DNA of 64,000 bases from Mactromeris polynyma (lineage: Eukaryota > Mollusca > Bivalvia > Venerida > Mactridae), in contig JASFXZ010000014.1 in NCBI GenBank assembly GCA_032209605.1, positions 1,446,912-1,510,911 on the forward strand, given 5' to 3'. Position 1 is the first letter of the stretch; each line of letters starts with the position of its first letter. A model generated the notes under the pieces. It was not told the DNA's origin, did no database searches, and was given only the letters and a program-made list of their open reading frames with translations. Shown one piece after another: positions 50,901-55,312 of the stretch. The position numbers and the translations under genes were made by a program.

Positions 50901-51660
50901 TATGCATATGTTTCATGCCACAATAGTTTATAAAAGGTATGCTTTATTTGCGTCGTGCAACACTACCTGCTCGACGTCTATATTCATATACATTACCCAG
51001 GTTAGTTATTTGTCTAAAAAGTTCAAAAACTGATTGCACTTACGAAGAGTCGATACAAAAATAACAAGTGGATTATTCGTCTGACGAGCTTTCAAATCTT
51101 TTACTGTTAATCTAAGAAAAATACGAAATGTACTGTTAATTCCAGAAATGGACAAGTTTTAACAATGGCTGTAGACGATGGAACATACGAAAGTCGTGTG
51201 TCTGGTGATTTCTTTCAGCTTGACACAGTTGGAAAATATCATTTCGGTAAGTAGAAATTACTAAGGCCCCAAAACTGTATCTCAGGCACTAAATTAACAA
51301 AAACGGATGAGGGGAATGTCCTAATAGTGTGGAAATTTTCAAAATGTTAAATGGCGGGCAAGTGCTTCTGACGAATAAAAGAACATTTGTATCATTATAA
51401 CACCTTTCAAAATTCAAATCGAAAATGAAATCATGACACAAATTGAAGACAACATCATGTAATTTCTCTATCGTTTTTTTTTTATTTTGCGCCTATTTCA
51501 TTCTTTCCCAGGTGGATTTCGCAAGAACAGTGACCTAGACAGTACAATGGATCACTTTATTGGTTCATTCACTGGATGTCTACGAGAATTGGTAATAAAC
51601 AGGCGTAGTATCGACTTCAGTGAAGCCGAGGATGGGCGAAACATTGATGCATGCGATTGA
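20914..51660 (+). CDS. EYS: Eyes shut/spacemaker-like secreted EGF-mucin-laminin G protein
   Basis: There are 27 exons: 20914-20959, 22514-22609, 22926-23062, 23736-23961, 24606-24764, 25111-25279, 25986-26239, 26736-26940, 27673-31388, 31815-31943, 32574-32868, 33949-34073, 34440-34644, 35636-35811, 36775-36942, 38553-38633, 40053-40292, 41551-41722, 42852-43015, 44357-44617, 46463-46591, 47289-47408, 48024-48281, 49106-49257, 49775-49923, 51146-51246 and 51512-51660. The total is 8082 nt, 2693 residues plus stop, and every junction keeps frame. Order: signal peptide, 16 EGFs, Ser/Thr-rich region (about 638-1634), 2 EGFs, LamG1 (about 1713-1900), 2 EGFs, LamG2, 2 EGFs, LamG3, 2 EGFs, LamG4, stop. 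Drosophila Eys has the same layout of EGFs, a glycosylated linker and four LamG domains, and it opens the inter-rhabdomeral space. Crumbs would end in a transmembrane segment and short tail, absent here; agrin has follistatin domains, also absent. The gene name rests on architecture. Confidence 0.88.
20960..22513 (+). other. eys intron 1
   Basis: No exon was found between the signal peptide and EGF 1; the phases match directly. A decayed copy of the ATATGAGCGC MITE family lies at about 21668-21860. Open frames on either strand (21295-21510, 21793-22122, 22104-22593) show no family signature. Confidence 0.6.
21668..21860 (+). mobile_element. Decayed ATATGAGCGC-family MITE
   Basis: It shares 'gacttcatttcaagaaaacgc', 'ttgcaagaaggaaac', 'gtcacttcgttttca' and 'ggggaaatattgctcactg' with the better copies at 34687-34930 and 48459-48674. 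The termini are mutated (catatgggtgctg on the left). Confidence 0.6.
22514..26940 (+). CDS. EYS: eys exons 2-8: EGF repeats 1-11
   Basis: Exons at 22514-22609, 22926-23062, 23736-23961, 24606-24764, 25111-25279, 25986-26239 and 26736-26940. Each EGF has six cysteines in the usual C-x-C-type spacing. Several carry the calcium-binding pattern D/N-x-D/N-E-C with a later aromatic position, for example INIDECLSAPC, VIIDECASNPC, EVNECETNPC. EGF 9 (QYNPCATEYNQCQNGANC) has an extended first loop. Splice phases are mostly 1 and 2, and introns often cut inside an EGF, so the exons are not one domain each. Confidence 0.9.
23063..23735 (+). other. eys intron 3 with CACA-rich repeat
   Basis: A simple repeat of cacaccacatcacaaaacca type spans about 23072-23135 directly after the splice donor. 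The remainder is AT-rich. A stretch near 23690 has tandem 'gttctgttct'. No reading frame of interest. Confidence 0.6.
24444..24579. mobile_element. 136-bp MITE beside the exon 5 acceptor
   Basis: Terminal inverted repeats of 23 bp (CTGCGTTCA[G/T]TTACGGC plus TATCAG) differ at one base. The element ends only 26 bp before eys exon 5, so it forms part of the sequence just upstream of the acceptor and probably touches the branch-point region. No reading frame. Confidence 0.75.
25271..25600 (+). repeat. Splice-site-like degenerate repeat in eys intron 6
   Basis: Starting at the exon 6 border itself, variants of ATTACAGGTAAATTACTAA repeat for about 330 bp. Many copies contain ACAG|GTAAAT, which reads as both a splice acceptor and a donor. 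The unit looks as if it was copied out of the exon 6 donor (GGTTACAG|GTAAATTACC). Confidence 0.7.
26993..27413. mobile_element. hAT-type MITE with perfect 8-bp target duplication
   Basis: GTTTAAAT flanks both ends (26985-26992 and 27414-27421). The ends are TAGGGATGTCAACGAA and, reverse-complemented, TATGGATGTCAACGAA. Subterminal runs of 'gaatattcg' are typical of this kind of element. An 8-bp duplication and TA-starting ends fit the hAT superfamily. It is 421 bp, non-coding, in eys intron 8. Confidence 0.85.
27673..31388 (+). CDS. EYS: eys exon 9: EGF 11-17 plus mucin-like region in one 3.7-kb exon
   Basis: The acceptor TTCAG|ATTTGAATGC finishes EGF 11. EGFs 12-16 follow (for example EIDFCASEPCFNEGTC and MIDFCIADPCLNEANC). 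From about 28290 to 31285 comes a stretch of about 1000 residues dominated by Ser, Thr, Pro and Val with few charged residues and no Cys, suited to dense O-glycosylation. It contains an in-frame 246-bp tandem duplication (30368-30859). EGF 17 (CGTFVCQNGGVCREDYLG) closes the exon before GTAATT at 31389. Reading past that donor runs into intron and a C-run, which supports splicing there. Confidence 0.92.
30368..30859 (+). repeat. 246-bp in-frame tandem duplication in the eys mucin region
   Basis: Copy 1 is 30368-30613 and copy 2 is 30614-30859; both start TTGAATTTCAACC. Each encodes 82 residues containing LIGSD, PSVQSTNYITASATK and VFYFTSTLTVTSSEIAI. The copies differ by scattered single bases, so the event is fairly recent. 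Confidence 0.9.
31815..34644 (+). CDS. EYS: eys exons 10-13: EGF 18, laminin G 1, start of EGF 19
   Basis: Exon 10 (31815-31943) is an EGF with an enlarged fourth loop (NTCNSYECENDAPC). Exons 11-13 (32574-32868, 33949-34073, 34440-34644) form LamG1: YLEFTPPTIEYDQSNEIYIS, GTILFAANQ, WSQTVGDWCSAVVIINDKVS, then LYIGG and GFIGCVHNFQVNQREIDL. The LYIGG motif is rebuilt across the 34073/34440 junction, which fixes the exon 13 start inside a longer open frame that begins at 34337. Confidence 0.88.
32869..33948 (+). other. eys intron 11
   Basis: No exon is needed between LamG1 parts; the phases match. A G-run (33396-33408) and AT-rich unique sequence are present. I found no recognisable element or coding signature. 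Confidence 0.5.
34687..34930 (+). mobile_element. ATATGAGCGC-family MITE, best copy
   Basis: Ends are ATATGAGCGCTG and GCGCTCATAT. The body has paired 'gacgtcattt' motifs and 'tgacgtcacatgtgacgtt', so a large part is self-complementary. It is intronic, 43 bp after eys exon 13. Other copies lie at 21668, 48459 and (reversed) 50185. Confidence 0.8.
35169..35563 (+). mobile_element. CAGTAAAACC-family MITE with another foldback nested in it
   Basis: The left end CAGTAAAGTCTCACC and right end TTATTTTACTG flank a typical body ('cacctcaatataaaggccacctcaaaattaag'). The right half is displaced by an unrelated palindromic insert at about 35384-35520 (tcttaggagcgaaaacgctcctaggagcg ... aatgaaacgca type). 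TA flanks both outer ends. Confidence 0.65.
35384..35522. mobile_element. Foldback insert inside a MITE
   Basis: Repeated inverted words GAGCGAAAACG, CTCCTAGGAGCG, TAATGAAACGCA and GATGAAACGCAGC make this a near-palindrome. It interrupts the CAGTAAAACC-family copy at 35169-35563, so it arrived later. Confidence 0.5.
35636..41722 (+). CDS. EYS: eys exons 14-18: EGF 19-20, laminin G 2, start of EGF 21
   Basis: Exon 14 (35636-35811) ends EGF 19 and holds EGF 20 (KLCDVNPCFHGGTC). LamG2 is spread over 36775-36942, 38553-38633, 40053-40292 and 41551-41722, with GRQYEYSSF, FEIQFDLVV, GLYLGHVVFRYDLGSG, HAVRVGRTKQYGWIQVD, KLYVGD and LNGCIFNLKI in order. Exon 18 ends GTA|GTAAG; the base T of exon 19 restores a Tyr and avoids the TAG seen in genomic sequence. 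LamG2 has long introns full of MITEs. Confidence 0.87.
36161..36336 (+). mobile_element. TTCGAA-rich MITE, copy 1
   Basis: It starts CAGTCGAATCCCGTTCATTC and ends CGAGTAAACGATCCGACTG. It shares 'cgaattca..ggagccgaaattttatttctaataatac' with the copy at 41800-41977. It is in eys intron 14. Confidence 0.6.
36431..36758 (+). mobile_element. CAGTAAAACC-family MITE just before eys exon 15
   Basis: CAGTAGAACCTC on the left and GAGGTTTTACTG on the right, with TA on both sides. A 12-bp microsatellite (CTGACTCGGACTGA type, about 36598-36664) and an AT dinucleotide run have expanded inside it. The right end is 16 bp from the exon 15 acceptor, so the transposon's terminus supplies part of the tract before it. 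Confidence 0.8.
36598..36664 (+). repeat. Short GACT-rich microsatellite
   Basis: Units of 10-12 bp such as CTGACTCGGA and CTGACTATGATTGA repeat for about 67 bp inside the MITE at 36431-36758. Confidence 0.8.
37106..37221. mobile_element. 116-bp foldback MITE (GAGGTAGTTCGA family)
   Basis: The ends are GAGGTAGTTCGAATAGCAAC and its complement GTTGCTGATCGAACTACCTC. Almost the whole element is arm ('actatagtgactatggt', 'ttatcatccaacgatagtc'). It is in eys intron 15. Confidence 0.75.
37290..37679. mobile_element. Second GAGGTAGTTCGA-family element with two nested palindromes
   Basis: The outer arms match 37106-37221. Inside is a second inverted pair (GTTACTCTGGTCACTCTTCG at 37441 and its complement ending 37607), and inside that a third (TAGTGGTGTTCCGAA near 37485 with TTCGGAACACC ending near 37566). 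A 23-bp direct repeat, CTACTTCATCAATGGCCTAG plus TGT, occurs about four times at 37351-37440. Confidence 0.7.
37681..37836. mobile_element. 156-bp foldback MITE (TTTATTGACCTGTC family)
   Basis: The left arm carries TTTTATTGACCTGTCAAAAT then TTGCATATCTT; the right arm is the complement ending in TTTTGACAGGTCAATAAAAT. It abuts the preceding element directly. Confidence 0.7.
37971..38265. mobile_element. 295-bp MITE with GAGGTGCGTTTTTTAGA ends
   Basis: The left end GAGGTGCGTTTTTTAGA is matched by TCTAAAAAACGCACCTC on the right. Internal 'cgctaggtag' and 'ctacctatc' motifs add more self-complementarity. An open frame at 38049-38288 is incidental. Confidence 0.75.
38333..38510 (+). mobile_element. 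CAGTAAAACC-family MITE, diverged copy before eys exon 16
   Basis: The body reads 'aatattaagaccacctttggggccgtt' and 'ttttgaggtggtcttatta', as in other copies. The termini are eroded (CACTAACACCTC and GCTTTTACTA). It ends 42 bp before exon 16. Confidence 0.65.
38795..38880 (-). repeat. tRNA-like SINE head, minus strand
   Basis: On the minus strand, TGTAGTCTAGCGGTAAAGTA (A-box-like) is followed by GTTCGAGTCTC (B-box-like) and GGCACCGG. I see no clean seven-base-pair acceptor stem. It is more likely a SINE relic than a tRNA gene. Confidence 0.45.
39890..40015 (+). repeat. LINE-like 3' tail, copy 1
   Basis: It shares 'tggcccatgaat', 'atataatacagagaatata', 'aagtcacatgtgtacacagt' and 'attgta' words in the same order with 56620-56750. 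Such 3' segments shared between copies are typical of truncated LINEs. It ends directly upstream of eys exon 17. Confidence 0.55.
40307..40730. mobile_element. Foldback transposon with satellite arms beside eys exon 17
   Basis: Ends are AGCGCTTACGGAATCCGGTT and its complement AACCGGATTCCGTAAGCGCT; the arms continue with TGGTGCCA and AACGAATGTCGCG. The interior is an array of GACACACGACATTCGAA-like units followed by the same units in reverse. It starts 14 bp after the exon 17 splice donor. No reading frame is credible. Confidence 0.8.
40740..41037 (+). mobile_element. Two partial CAGTAAAACC-family MITEs in tandem
   Basis: GAGGTGGTCTTTAAATGAGG and TTTCACTTTA (to 40878) form the right end of one copy. 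A second copy ('acctcccttgggacccttt' to 'gtgaatttttactgta') follows at once and ends at about 41037. Confidence 0.6.
41800..41977 (+). mobile_element. TTCGAA-rich MITE, copy 2
   Basis: It starts CACTCGAACCTTGTTCATTC and ends GAGGTCCGACTG, with TA on both sides. It shares 'ggtccgacattttatttcg', 'cgggacgcgatc' and 'accaagtattcggatagaa' with 36161-36336. It is in eys intron 18. Confidence 0.7.
42119..42225 (+). repeat. Tandem duplication in eys intron 18
   Basis: 'aagtgttctttataagcata' plus 'gtttactgtaagggaatgtt' occurs twice about 58 bp apart, with shorter 'gtgttctttatata' repeats around it. Confidence 0.75.
42414..42591 (+). mobile_element. CAGTAAAACC-family MITE, well-preserved copy
   Basis: A 178-bp copy: CAGTAAAACCTCAATAATAA on the left, CTTTAGGCGAGGTTTTACTG on the right, preceded by TA. 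The interior has 'aaactggtcttcttatt' and 'gaataaagagcagaacggtg'. TA target and CAGT ends suggest a pogo/Tc1-mariner-type non-autonomous element. It is the reference copy used for the others. Confidence 0.8.
42852..51660 (+). CDS. EYS: eys exons 19-27: EGF 21-24, laminin G 3 and 4, stop
   Basis: Exon 19 (42852-43015) ends EGF 21 and holds EGF 22. LamG3 is in 44357-44617, 46463-46591 and 47289-47408 (RRMDMRLQIKPEKGDGLLFY, NFYLGSLPNL, FAGCVREFVV). Exon 23 (48024-48281) encodes EGF 23 and 24. LamG4 is in 49106-49257, 49775-49923, 51146-51246 and 51512-51660 (SISFELRYQQLDGLVLWNGE, YLGLGLKDGRIKLVWSLG, WHKVDINRNGQVLTMAVDD, FTGCLRELVINRRSIDF). The protein ends DGRNIDACD and stop. There is no membrane span after LamG4, so the product should be secreted. 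Confidence 0.88.
43150..43325 (+). repeat. tRNA-derived SINE, copy 3
   Basis: The head GGTTAGCTCAGTCGATAGAG then CGATTGCTAATCG resembles a tRNA with a GCT anticodon. The rest lacks a T arm and acceptor stem and instead has the SINE body 'gaggaggagctggttagtct', 'tggttggtaacccagg', and tail 'gaaacggcgtaaaactcgaa' plus (acaa)n. It has the clearest tail of the three copies. Confidence 0.7.
43601..43761 (+). mobile_element. CAGTAAAACC-family MITE, eys intron 19
   Basis: CAGAAAACCTCCATAATGTG on the left and AAGCGAGGTTTAACTG on the right, with TA on both sides and the family body between. Confidence 0.75.
43937..44125 (+). mobile_element. CAGTCAAACCTG MITE, related family
   Basis: CAGTCAAACCTGTGTTAAAG and the complement ACAGACAGGTTTGACTG form the ends, with TA on both sides. 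The interior repeats 'aaagaccacc'. The CAGT ends and TA target match the CAGTAAAACC family, but the body differs. Confidence 0.75.
44900..45685 (+). repeat. 32-bp minisatellite in eys intron 20
   Basis: The unit is GTTCATAGTTTCTGTGGCAT plus AAAAGGCGTCAT. Across about 45180-45620, units ending AAAAGGCG alternate with units ending AAACAACC, so the array has become a 64-bp dimer repeat. Confidence 0.92.
45762..46318 (+). repeat. 33-bp minisatellite in eys intron 20
   Basis: About 16 units of CATAGTTGATAATTTACGAT plus AAGGCACCATTTT. A diverged type with TATGATAGGG dominates the right end. Its period is a multiple of three, so an antisense open frame (repeated KMVPYRKLST) results; it is not a gene. 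Confidence 0.92.
46947..47195 (-). pseudogene. LINE reverse-transcriptase C-terminal fragment
   Basis: The minus strand encodes a fragment with RIETGRYGQHRI, then RLCLVCENGDIEDEFHFFLT plus CAKY. The pattern LRIETGRY...R.C..C....IEDE.HF...C..Y is typical of the C-terminal part of LINE ORF2 proteins in molluscs and other invertebrates. TAA TAG stops precede it, and it is isolated in eys intron 21, so it is a dead 5'-truncated piece. Confidence 0.7.
48299..48453 (+). mobile_element. Decayed CAGTAAAACC-family MITE after eys exon 23
   Basis: 'ccgtaaaatctcatttaaag' on the left and 'ttttgaggttttaca' on the right, with 'cattaataagaccgta' inside. It starts 18 bp after the exon 23 donor and is followed at once by another MITE. 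Confidence 0.55.
48459..48674 (+). mobile_element. ATATGAGCGC-family MITE, eys intron 23
   Basis: ATATGAGCGCTAAG on the left and CAGCGCTCATAT on the right. The interior has 'tgcaagcaggaaacaatatt', 'gccatatggggcaaaatatt' and paired TGACGTCA-like motifs. Confidence 0.78.
50185..50761 (-). mobile_element. ATATGAGCGC-family MITE split by another insertion
   Basis: The left half runs 50185-50329 and the right half from about 50660 to 50761, in reverse orientation to the other copies. Between them is foreign sequence that begins with an element bearing TAGAATGCAACCTACATTTT ends. Confidence 0.7.
50331..50554. mobile_element. MITE with TAGAATGCAACCTACATTTT ends, nested
   Basis: The left end TAGAATGCAACCTACATTTT and the right end, the complement of TAGAATGTAACCTACAT, flank 224 bp. 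'agccaatgaaat' and 'ggccaatcaaaa' extend the arms. A further inverted pair ('taagtaaaatc' / 'gattttactta') follows at 50563-50642, so the insertion may be composite. Confidence 0.65.
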
Positions 51661-51816
51661 GCAAATGAAAAAGATATTGTGTTCACCAAGTCAACTAAAC
51701 GAGAATTGGTTATAAATAAGTGTGTTATCGACTTCCGTGATGCCGAGGATGGGCGAAACATTAATGCGTGCGATTGAGCAAATGAAAAAGATACTGCGTT
51801 CACCAAGTCCACAAAA
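51583..51816 (+). repeat. EYS: 117-bp tandem duplication across the eys stop codon
   Basis: Copy 1 (51583-51699) holds the last 25 codons, the TGA and 13 further codons. Copy 2 (51700-51816) repeats it with about a dozen changes and keeps TGCGATTGA. Since 117 is 39 codons, the second copy is in frame with the first. Confidence 0.9.
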
Positions 51817-52310
51817 CGCATGTATGAAACTGCCTCCTGGCTGTGAGCGATTTGGACGCTGTGTGTGTGGCCTCCGATGTGAGATGATAACGCTACTACG
51901 ACCTCGTATAGAAGATCTGAAACATGACACAGAACGTACAAGCTTGTATGAGGCGCCAGGTCTTGATTTCGGCAGTAACCACAAGGAATGTTACGTCAAT
52001 AGTAAACGGCACAGACATAATACGGGCATGTGAATGTGTCAAAGTACGGGCTGAATATAAGTACAAGAATATTCTTTGGGAACCTTCATGACCATGAGGA
52101 CAAGCATTAACATATGCTTTATTATTATTACTACAAATTATGTGTACGACATTAAAGCCTTTTCTCATTCCATCGTCGTATATAAAATGTACATGGACAC
52201 CACAGCTGTGTAAACTGGTTTAACTTACTACACATATATGGACATCGAAAACAATGTACATGTGTTGACGTTACACTAGTAACATAGGTTCGGTTTAAAA
52301 AATAAATTCT
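51661..52310 (+). other. EYS: Probable eys 3' untranslated region
   Basis: After the stop and its duplicate, ATTAAA at 52151-52156 and AATAAA at 52301-52306 are candidate polyadenylation hexamers. An open frame at 51722-52033 overlaps the duplicated segment and shows no family signature. Confidence 0.45.
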
Positions 52311-54572
52311 ACCAATTTACATTCACGTGGCATTAAATTTAAAACAGTCAGAACTCTCTATTTCAATTCGTGTTGGCGTTGTCTTTACTTGCATATTTAC
52401 TGTCATGATAATTGGACATATTTCTCTGGGCGCGTGTCGATTCGCCTGTATAAAAGTAGAACAGATCAGTTAAAGGATATAAAGCGGAGTGTGACTATGA
52501 AGTAACCGTTAAGAGCCCGAAGCTAAAGGAGAGTGACAAACTTAATACCGTCGATGATATCATCCGCATGAAACATTTCCTTGTCAAAGCTAAATTCCGA
52601 AAGAGTTTTGACAGCCAGAATTTATTCTGCACAGTTTCGGTCAGCTGTCTTGACTTGTCCTGTGATTTTTTCCATCCATTAATTCCCCATCCCCTTCACT
52701 GTTTGTCCTCTTTGATTCTCCTAGTTATCCCTTATGGTCGGCCATGCCATTCCTTGCGCCCATGTTTCCTTGCGTATGTACCATTGAGTCTCCACAAATG
52801 CCTTATGTTTTATGGATTGTTGTTTTCCCGAAGGTCTGTGTTGGGGAGGCACTGTCTTATGTATGTGGCGTTCCCTGTAGCAACGTATTCTCTCTTTTGT
52901 ATTTTAATGAACCAGGATAGCTCGATATCGTCTATCCTCACGTATTGTTGTTCAATGTTCCGATATTCCGACTTCTCTATTTGGACTCAGTGCCGTTCTT
53001 AATTCCAATAGCTAAGATCTCTATACGTTCCGCTGTAAAAGGCCAAAAACGATGTACGAAAATACTGCTTCTTAACCCATGTGTGCCACACGTTTCATCC
53101 CTTGTCCCCTCAAATAAGTCTTGGTTGTTTTTGATAGTCAGCCAGACAATTCCTTACTTCCACATTCTTATAGATATTTGCTCTTACAGCTCCTCAATAC
53201 CTAATGTTCCGTTAGCTGATATGTCTTTGTGATCAGTGTGGGGAAGCATTGTCTTGTATATTTAGCGTTCCCAGTCAGATTTAAACATTCCTTGAAATGT
53301 GTAAAAAACTGAGATTGCACGTTAAACTTTATAAACATGTACATAAATTCTAAAATGTGTTTACTGATACGGATACGATACTTATTTAACGAGTAATTGT
53401 TTGAACATTCGGAGATACCAGATTTAAGTTATTTAAATAACTCCATACCATATTATAAAGATTACTTAATGATTCGACTAGTTATTGCACCAATTAATCA
53501 TTAAACGATGGGTAACGTTCCTCAATCATGTTTTTCGGCCGTTGAAGCATCGATATTGCTTAACATAAGGCAATGTTTTGAAGCGTTACACTTCAATTAT
53601 TGTCTCCTGTCTCTGACAATAGCTGCTATATTCCGTTCCACTACTGCCTGTCGTCACCTATTTTCTAAAGACGATGAAAAATAAAAACAAACACACTACT
53701 ACAAACACACACCAAACTGATATATTATGTCATTAGTCATTTGTCGCTTTCTTTCAGGTCCATGCCCTTCCCTCTTCTCTAACTTGTTAATACCTTTGTC
53801 CATTCTCTACAAGTACAAAATTTGCATCTATAAATATTGTTTTCAATCGAATAGTGGTATTGCACAGTATACCATATTGTAAATCATTCAAACCAAATTG
53901 ACCAACTATTGATTGAATCTCGGTAACACTTTCGAAATATGTTTCTAATGTCTGGAAATATATCACCCAAATTATTTCTTTTTGATTGTGTAGGCTGTTT
54001 TGATACATTTTCTTAGCGGGATTGCCTATTGCTGTAATTTCTGGGTTTCTAAAGACGCCAAAAAAACTAACAAAAATACAACAACTGTTATATTTTTGCC
54101 ATTTTTATTCCTTTTTATGGTTTTAAACATCTGGTCACTCGTCCTGACTCGCCCCCTGGTCATCTTGGCCTTAGCTCTCATAACCACCCATTCATATGCA
54201 CTGTAATATTTTGTCATTACTCCTTCTGTGTTTTCTTTCATGACGTTGTCCTAGCGTCTTCTATAACTTGTTAATACCTTAAGTGTGATCATACTCTACA
54301 GCTTTCTCCTTACATCATATGTGTCTTGACTCAATTTCTGTTCCTCTCTCTGCCTCTCCTCTCCCCATCTCTCACCGTCCTTCTCCTGTCTTATCTCGGT
54401 TTGTACCAATTTCCGTTCATCTGGCTCTTGTAAAATACTGTCGAAATAATTCCGTTAAAAAATTGGACCAAATGATTTTATTGTTTTTATTAATAATTAT
54501 GTGTTCACAAAAGAAACTACAAAAATAGCACGAATGATTATGTTTCGCTCTATTACTGGTATTCCGCAATAT
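52311..54572. other. Intergenic region with dispersed repeats, no supported gene
   Basis: The open frame at 52568-53002 has no recognisable domain and lies in a pyrimidine-rich repeat. Two versions of a segment ('gtgttggggaggcactgtctta' near 52840 and 'agtgtggggaagcattgtctt' near 53238) show a roughly 390-bp duplicated block. The phrase 'tcttctctaacttgtt(a/t)atacctt' recurs at 53775, 54258 and 55422. Confidence 0.5.
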
Positions 54573-55308
54573 TGTAACACAATGATATTGCAGGTAGCAA
54601 TTTCATCCCTAGTTTTTCCATTGATGTTAATTACGTCTCTTTATTATCCAATACTTAGCTAATACACACTTGTTGTTGTTTGCAGAAACAAAGCTAACTA
54701 GCATTAATTAATTTGTTTACCAACTATTGACACTTGTCAAAATGCACTAATTACTTGACACCTGCATAATAATGCTTTGACTAATCAATTGACATTTGTC
54801 TTAATTATGTTGATGATAATTTATAGTGGTCAGTCAATATGGAATATCCATTAGGAATCAGATACAATGGATAATGGTCATTTTGATTGACTTGTTTTGA
54901 AGTTTAATTGTACATATGGAATAGTAATTATAAACATGTTATTGTCATGCATTTCTAGAGAAGGTATAAATACCCAGCGAAAAACTTAGATAGAAAGTTT
55001 TTTGGAGTTATGAGAATTATGGGAGTTTTTACAGCTATGAGAGTTTTAGAGTTTTGAAGTTGAGATTAGTTTTGAGAGCGAGAGGGCTATGTTGAACTTG
55101 GGTTGTAAGATGGGGTGTTTTAAGTTGACAGTATTTTAGAGCTAATAAGTTGTTACGAATTGAACATGGGACTTTGGCATTTTAAAGAGCTGGCGTATTT
55201 ATACTTTGATTTGTTTTAACATTTGGGTTGATAGTTAATTAAATTTGTGTGGAACCAACGAGCCGTCTTCATTATCTATGAAACCCGCATGAGGCGTGTG
55301 GTGTTACA
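54573..55308 (+). mobile_element. Solo LTR of a retrotransposon, 736 bp
   Basis: It begins TGTAACACAATG and ends GTGTGGTGTTACA, an inverted TGTAACAC/GTGTTACA pair. ATAT stands on both sides (54569-54572, 55309-55312), fitting a 4-bp target duplication. GTATAAATACCC at about 54965 would be the LTR promoter TATA box. No internal retroelement coding region adjoins, so it is most simply a solo LTR of Gypsy type. Confidence 0.65.
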
Positions 55309-55312
55309 ATAT

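Noticed and set aside
20914..51660. Crumbs or agrin identity for the EGF-laminin G gene
   Set aside because: There is no transmembrane helix or short cytoplasmic tail as in Crumbs, and no follistatin or SEA domains as in agrin. The long Ser/Thr linker and terminal LamG fit Eys better.
52568..53002. 144-codon plus-strand frame as a small membrane protein
   Set aside because: It lies in pyrimidine-rich dispersed repeat sequence, shows no domain, and has no splice or promoter support.
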